A stretch of 64,000 nucleotides of DNA from Tigriopus japonicus (taxonomy: Eukaryota > Arthropoda > Copepoda > Harpacticoida > Harpacticidae): the NCBI GenBank assembly GCA_010645155.1, contig CM021320.1, positions 4,925,071-4,989,070 on the forward strand. Reading direction: 5' to 3'. The notes under the pieces were generated by a model. It made no database searches, was not told where the DNA came from, and saw nothing but the letters and a program-made list of their open reading frames with translations. Both the position numbers and the translations under genes were made by a program. Of this stretch, positions 58,742 to 64,000 are shown in pieces (position 1 is the first letter of the stretch; every line of letters starts with the position of its first letter).

Positions 58742-61360
58742 AAATCCTTTTTTCCGGCTAGCATCGTAGAGTGGGAGGTTAGTCCGGATGGGTACATTCC
58801 CATTTCGAAAACGGCATCGCCGTCTTTCGAAAAATTAGAAGAGTTTGCGATCTTGCGTAATCTCTCTCAACACGTTGGTGTTGCAACCAGAGCAGAGAGT
58901 GTTTTGGACTTAGTTTTTTCCAATGACCCTGATCTGATCCAGTATGTCCATGTTGCCCCATGTAGCCTTTCAGATCATCACATTCTTGAGATAGGGTCGA
59001 CCATTACTCAAAAGCCGGCGAGCTCTAGAGTTAAACCTGCTCAAAAGGTGGGCGTGGCCAAGTTTAAGTTCAAAGATGAACACTGGCCCCTTATTGTTGA
59101 AAGATTAGGCGAGTTGGACTTGATTTCCATTCTAAAGCAGGAACCATCAATAGATAAAGCTATAAATAAGCTAATTTCACTTTTTGACGAGGTTTGTTTG
59201 TCCAGTGGTATTCCAGAAATAGTGGCAAAAGGTAGGCCATTGTCTAGAATTCCAAAGGTTAGGAAGAAGTTGTTCAAACGGAGTTGTCAGCTTTCGAATA
59301 GACTTCGACGTACTTCAAATCCATTTGTTGTAGCCAGCCTCCAAAGCAAATTGGATGTGGTCCAATCAAAAATTAGGGCCTCCATTGATTCCGATCAGTT
59401 AGAGAAGGAAAGTAGAGTGATCCAGGAGGTTAAGACTAATCCAAAGGCGTTTTTCTCGTTTGCGAATACAAAGAGAAAAATGAAGCATCCTGTAGGACCT
59501 TTTGAGGTCGGCGGTAAAACCGTCAATGATAGTGAGGTTATGGCCAGTATGCTTGGAGATCAGTTCTCAAGTGTATTTTCAATTCCAAAAAGGGTAGTCA
59601 GAGTAGGCCATGACTGTAGCAATGTTTTTGATGAGACTGGCATTGATAGTCAGGATAATCGATTGGAGGATCTGGTAGTCACAGATCAAGATGCTTTTGA
59701 GGCCATCAAGAGCTTAAAGCTCTCGAGTTCTCCTGGACCTGATGGTGTGACATCTCAGTTTCTGATGAAATGTTCACAGATTCTTGCCCCTGTTTTCTCC
59801 TATTTGATGCGTTGCATTTTAGATCAGGGCAAGTTTCCCTCCTCTCTAAAAGTAGCTCTATCGTTCCAATTTTTAAGGGCGGAGATAAGTCACTCCCTAG
59901 TAATTATAGGCCCATTTCTCTGACCTCCAGCGTTGCAAAGGTTTTTGAGAAGATTATGAAGTCCAAGCTTGTAGATTATTTGGAAGTCCATGATTTAATT
60001 CCTTCTGGACAGCATGGGTTTCGAGCTCATTTTAGTACAGTAACCCAATTGGTTGATCATATTGAGCAAATCATTGAAGGGCTCGAAAGTCATGAGTCAG
60101 TTGATGTAGTCTATCTTGACTTTGCCAAGGCCTTCGATAAGGTAGATCATGGTCTTTTGCTCGATCAACTCAAAGAGTTAGGGGTCCAGGGTAAGGTCCT
60201 GACTTGGATTGATAGTTTTATAAGCGAAAGGAAGCAAATAGTTAAAGTCGAAGGATCTTTTAGTGGCATGTATGATGTCAAGTCAGGTGTTCCGCAAGGT
60301 TCAATTTTAGGTCCGCTCTTGTTTATTCTCTTTATTGCTCCTCTCCAGAATTTTAGAACAAAAGCCAGTATTTCTTCATATGCTGATGACACAAAATTAG
60401 TTTGTGGAAGGAATGGGCAGGACTCGAAATGTTTAGTTGAGGACTTGGAGAAGATCTACTCTTGGGTTGGCGAGAGTAACATGGCATTGAACGGGATGAA
60501 GTTCCGCACAATGACGTATGGGGCGTCAAAATTAGATGTTCCACTCAAAGACAATGGAGGTTGTGATATTGAGCAGGTATCGTCCATGAGAGATTTGGGA
60601 GTTGTCGTCCAAGATGATGTAAAGTTTGATGAGCATATCCAGTTGAAAGTGGGGAAGGCATTTCAAACGTGCGGCTGGATCTATCGCACTTTCAAGTCCA
60701 GAGATAGTATTACGATGCTAACTCTGTACAAGTCGATTGTCCAGCCGCATCTTGAATATGCCTCACCCATTTGGGCTCCAATGAGTTCAGCAGGTTTGCA
60801 AAAGGTCGAGCAGGTCCAAAGATGTTTTACTAGGAACATCACAGGAATGAGAGAGCTCTCATATTGGGAGAGGCTCCAGAAGTTAGGGTTGTACAGTACT
60901 CAGAGAAGGTGTGAAAGGTATCTGATACTGTATGTTGTCAAGAGCATTCATGGGCTCTGTCCTAACCCAGGATTTCAGATCAGTTGTAGTGATCGTAGAG
61001 GTTTTACGTGCGGTCTGAGAGCACCTCCAAATCCTAAGGAATCAAGGCTAATTCGAACAATGAAGTCCTCCTTTCTTCTTTATCGGGCTCCTTCATTGTT
61101 CAATTTGTTGCCTATTTGCCTTCGTAGGGAATATGTAGGAGCTGATCCTCTAACAGCATTTAAGGCAGGATTGGACAAATTCTTAAATACTATTCCTGAC
61201 CAACCCACTATACAAGGGTTGTATAGATCTGCCAACAGTAACTCATTGGTAGATCAAATTTCATATAAACATTAATTATAGAAACTATAATAATGATTAA
61301 CTCTCTTTACAGGCAATCCCATTCCTTGTAGCGGTATTGAAAAATCCGCCCCCCCCCCAC
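58742..61360 (+). pseudogene. Broken non-LTR retrotransposon (LINE, CR1/Jockey type): endonuclease end plus reverse transcriptase
   Basis: The copy is 5'-truncated inside the endonuclease domain; the surviving part shows SVLDLVFSNDPDLI and SDHHILEIG. The frame 58853-59923 then shifts by one base near 59857 into frame 59770-61275, which carries the reverse transcriptase. That part has NYRPISLTS, GFRAHFSTVTQL, VYLDFAKAFDKVDH, SGVPQGSILGPLLF and the catalytic SSYADDTKLV (Asp pair at about 60385-60390). The C-terminal block with PHLEYASPIWAPM and MRELSYWER is typical of CR1/Jockey-like elements; no RNase H domain is seen. The 3' tail has a GAATGGGATT hairpin region and ends in AAATCCGC plus a C tract (61349-61358). 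No mobility is expected from this copy. Confidence 0.9.
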
Positions 61361-62011
61361 AAAAATCTTGTGTTACAACGTATCTTTTTTATCTCAGTTT
61401 CGACAGGTTAAGCCGGCAATTTGGAGGATGTTACATAAGTTTTTTGTGTTAATGTTCACGTCACACTTTCAGTGTTCTTTCAAGTATCTTACTTCAAAAC
61501 TCTGAAGCCAACATGTTATGCCAAGTTGGAGAATAGACGCTACTTTGAAATTCATAGTTACAGTTTAAAACAACGGAAAAATAAAAGCTAGATATATTGT
61601 GCTTTCGAATTCAAACCAATCAAACACCATAGAAAAAAGCAAAACCCAATTTGAGCAAAATTGGCAACACTTCGCACTTTTCTCTTGGTCTCAAGTCGGA
61701 ATCAAGACCAGCGAGACTTTCATTGTATTGGTTTGGTCTCATTCTGTGTGAGACATTGCTGGTATCAGCCCCATCAGTAAAATTTGGTCACTTTAGGTGG
61801 GCTTCTGAAAGGTTCATTTCTTGATTTTGCTCAAAGATAAAAAAACACCAAAGCGGATTGGCATATTCTTACAAATTCATTCCATTCAAAATGTTTTCAA
61901 GAACGTTCTTTCCTATTCTAATCAAATCCAAGTCCACCTGGTTACACTTTTTAAATGTTCCAGCACATTCGTCTGCTCAACAGTTAATGATCAGTGACAC
62001 ATTTCTAAGAG

Positions 62012-63125
62012 TATGAACGTTACATGGATTGAAAATCCACGTACATAGGAGCCGACGCACAAAAACAAACCCAAGTGAAGGGCAAAGTCAATCAGGGTTG
62101 CTAAAATATGCTACACACATGGCAGTTAGTAGAAACACATTTTTCTTTCAGAAATCATATTGCGATAATATTTTTGTTTTATTCATTCAATAATTACGCA
62201 AGTTCTCTCCATGATCTTCATTGTAGGTAGATTAAGACTAAACCTATTTCAACGCCTAAACAATGCTTGAACTTGGCAACATTATGTATCTGCAAATGGT
62301 AAATGAGCTATGATGTTATGGGGAGCTTTTTACCTGGTATGGTAGTCTTGCCAGTTTGGAAGTGTGTTAGAGGTGCCAAATAGGATGATGTGCCCCTCTT
62401 TTTAGGGGATTTTACTATCCCAAAATGGTTGTGAGAATAGAAGCCTATGTCAAGTATTGACCACAAGGCCAATAAAATATCTCTGTGGGTTTGTGATTTA
62501 TTATACATTCAGCAAAAAATTTGTTCAAATATGGTTTCATTTACTATTGCCATAATATAATTTTTTTGGGGGAGGGGGGGAGGCGGATATTTAAATACTG
62601 CTACAAGGAATGGGATTCCCTGTAAAGAGAGTTAATCATTAATATAATTTCTACAATTAATGTTTATATGATATTTGGTCTACCAACGAGTTACTCTTGG
62701 CAGATCTATACAATCCTTGTATGGTGAGTTGGTCAGGAAAAGTGTTTAAAAATTTGTCCACAATCCTGCCTTATATGCAAAGAATCTGGAAGAAATATCA
62801 AGGCATGTTTAAAGTTGTTTGCTAAAAACTTTATTTGTTTTGTAAGGCAAATTCATTACTCAAGTCATTAGAATTTCAGAGACTTGAAATAGGATATCAA
62901 AAACCTCCATAAAACATTACATTTTAGGAGATAATATCACCCTTGGCAAATCAAATTTTGAAACATGTACATACATACTAAACAATAATTTATAGAAAAT
63001 TGTGCCAATAGTAATGGCGTGTCTAGCATCTTTTGGCAACCCTGATTGACTTTGCCTTCCACTTGGATTTGTTTATGTACGGCAGCTTCTATGTACGTGG
63101 ATTTTCAATCCATGTAACGTTCATA
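62012..63125. mobile_element. Mutator-like (MULE-type) long-TIR element, 1114 bp, 10-bp duplication
   Basis: Inverted arms of about 120 bp start TATGAACGTTACATGGATTG and run through AAAATCCACGTACATAG to AAAGTCAATCAGGGTTGC. A perfect 10-bp direct repeat TTTCTAAGAG flanks it (62002-62011 and 63126-63135). Long arms plus a 9-10-bp duplication are typical of Mutator superfamily elements. There is no transposase. An inverted LINE fragment lies inside. Confidence 0.85.
62561..62778 (-). mobile_element. Inverted 3' fragment of the same LINE, inside the Mutator-like element
   Basis: On the minus strand this matches the last 200 or so bases of the LINE at 61160-61360, including AAGGCAGGATTG, CCAACTCACCATACAAGGAT-like sequence, the GGAATCCCATTCC hairpin and a final ATCCGCCT plus C-rich and A-rich tail. 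Confidence 0.85.
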
Positions 63126-63157
63126 TTTCTAAGAGAACATTTTCTTTAGTATTAAAT

Positions 63158-63512
63158 AAAGATCCTCAAGACAAAGATACGTCAACTAGGTCAAGTTGTT
63201 GAGCTTTTTTTAAGCCTCAAATGTTTGCCATTGATGACGCCACCATCATAAACCCAGTAAGTTCACGATAAGACGAAATTTGGTTTTCCAATCAGTTTAG
63301 GTAATACATGCCAATAACAATCAATTCAGTTATTATATTGCATAATGAGCAGTGCTGGAGCTATTGCTTCAATATTTTTTTTTGATCAATGGCTCCAATT
63401 GGTTGCATTTTTTTCTCTTACGCTTTTTGGTTTGTTAGGCTTTTTTTAAGCTTCACGTTAAAGCCACTTGTCGTTAGGGTCAAGTTAGCGTATCTTTGTC
63501 ATGAGGATCTTT
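63158..63512. mobile_element. Second Mutator-like MITE, 355 bp, 10-bp duplication with one mismatch
   Basis: The arms start AAAGATCCTCAAGACAAAGA on the left and AAAGATCCTCATGACAAAGA on the right, continuing with similar TACG, CAAGTTG and AAAAAAAGCCT words. The flanks are AGTATTAAAT (63148-63157) and AGTATTTAAT (63513-63522). It starts 22 bases after the previous element's duplication ends. Confidence 0.7.
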
Positions 63513-63618
63513 AGTATTTAATAGAATTCAATGGAGACGCTCCAGTACGGATCAGGATATCGGAAGTGCTGGATCCCGGACGAAGTCTTGTTATGACTCG
63601 TCTTGGTCACTCAAGGCA

Positions 63619-64000
63619 TAGATAAATAAAATAGAGATATCTCAATTTTGACGTCGACAAAACCGCCCTCTATGAGGGATTACCTAACAACATTGGTAAA
63701 AATGATGGTTTCATAAGGAATGTCATAGAGTGCGCCACCGTGTTTGTAACGCAAATATCCTTTTTGAAGTTCGATTCTCAGAGTCAATTCAGAAAATACA
63801 GCCTGCGTCATCTAGAGGTCACGGATCTCCGCACTGTCACGGCGGTCTGCCTGCTTAGCTAGAATTGAGAAGTCTGGGGGTAGTTTGTGCTCAAGGTTAT
63901 GATTGAGGGGGCTCAAAAAAGTGTTCAATTCAGTAAATTGTATGCATTGCCTGGAACTTTTGTTATAATATTTCAACATTAAAACTAATCATTGATCACT
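63619..64000. repeat. Long-TIR element, family B, second copy (left arm; continues past the window)
   Basis: Bases 63619-63890 match the arm of the element at 57688, starting CATAGATAAATAAAATAGAG and ending near AAGTCTGGGGGTAGTTTGTG. After that the sequence diverges from the first copy's interior, so this copy has a different core or is truncated. Confidence 0.8.

Overview
The window is eukaryotic nuclear DNA, most likely from an arthropod. It is AT-rich, the genes are split by GT-AG introns of about 60 bp to 3 kb, and the intergenic and intronic DNA is full of small inverted-repeat transposons. The NF-kB gene is of the Dorsal type and the Rho-GAP is of the Vilse/CrossGAP type, which fits an arthropod. 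A crustacean such as a copepod is a guess that the sequence does not prove. There are no rRNA genes, CRISPR arrays or bacterial operons.

Layout, left to right. (1) 2.2-15.9 kb, minus strand: the first nine coding exons of ER mannosyl-oligosaccharide glucosidase (MOGS, glucosidase I). The 3' part runs off the left edge. Its introns hold at least five mobile-element relics. (2) 20.9-26.0 kb, plus strand: a complete six-exon Dorsal/NF-kB gene with an unusual charged helix in its C-terminal half. (3) 29.7-26.5 kb, minus strand: a complete six-exon sphingolipid delta-4 desaturase (DEGS), tail-to-tail with Dorsal. (4) 32.6-36.1 kb, plus strand: a WW-WW-MyTH4-RhoGAP protein (ARHGAP39/Vilse) whose whole 1189-residue coding region is one exon. 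(5) 38.6-36.8 kb, minus strand: a two-exon, divergent seven-transmembrane receptor. (6) 38.7-51.5 kb: no gene I can identify; it holds a truncated LINE and some unassigned open frames. (7) 52.1-55.6 kb: a hAT-type non-autonomous transposon with two other hAT-type elements nested in it, each bounded by a perfect 8-bp target duplication. (8) 57.7-64.0 kb: a transposon cluster with a long-TIR family (two copies), a broken CR1/Jockey-type LINE, and two Mutator-like elements with 10-bp duplications, one of which carries an inverted LINE 3' end.

The genes are unrelated housekeeping, signalling and membrane functions and do not form a pathway. The notable biology is the modified C-terminal half of the Dorsal protein, the divergent receptor, the uninterrupted Vilse coding region and the layered transposon history. 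Exon boundaries were derived by hand from splice signals, reading-phase continuity and remembered family conservation; no search was run.
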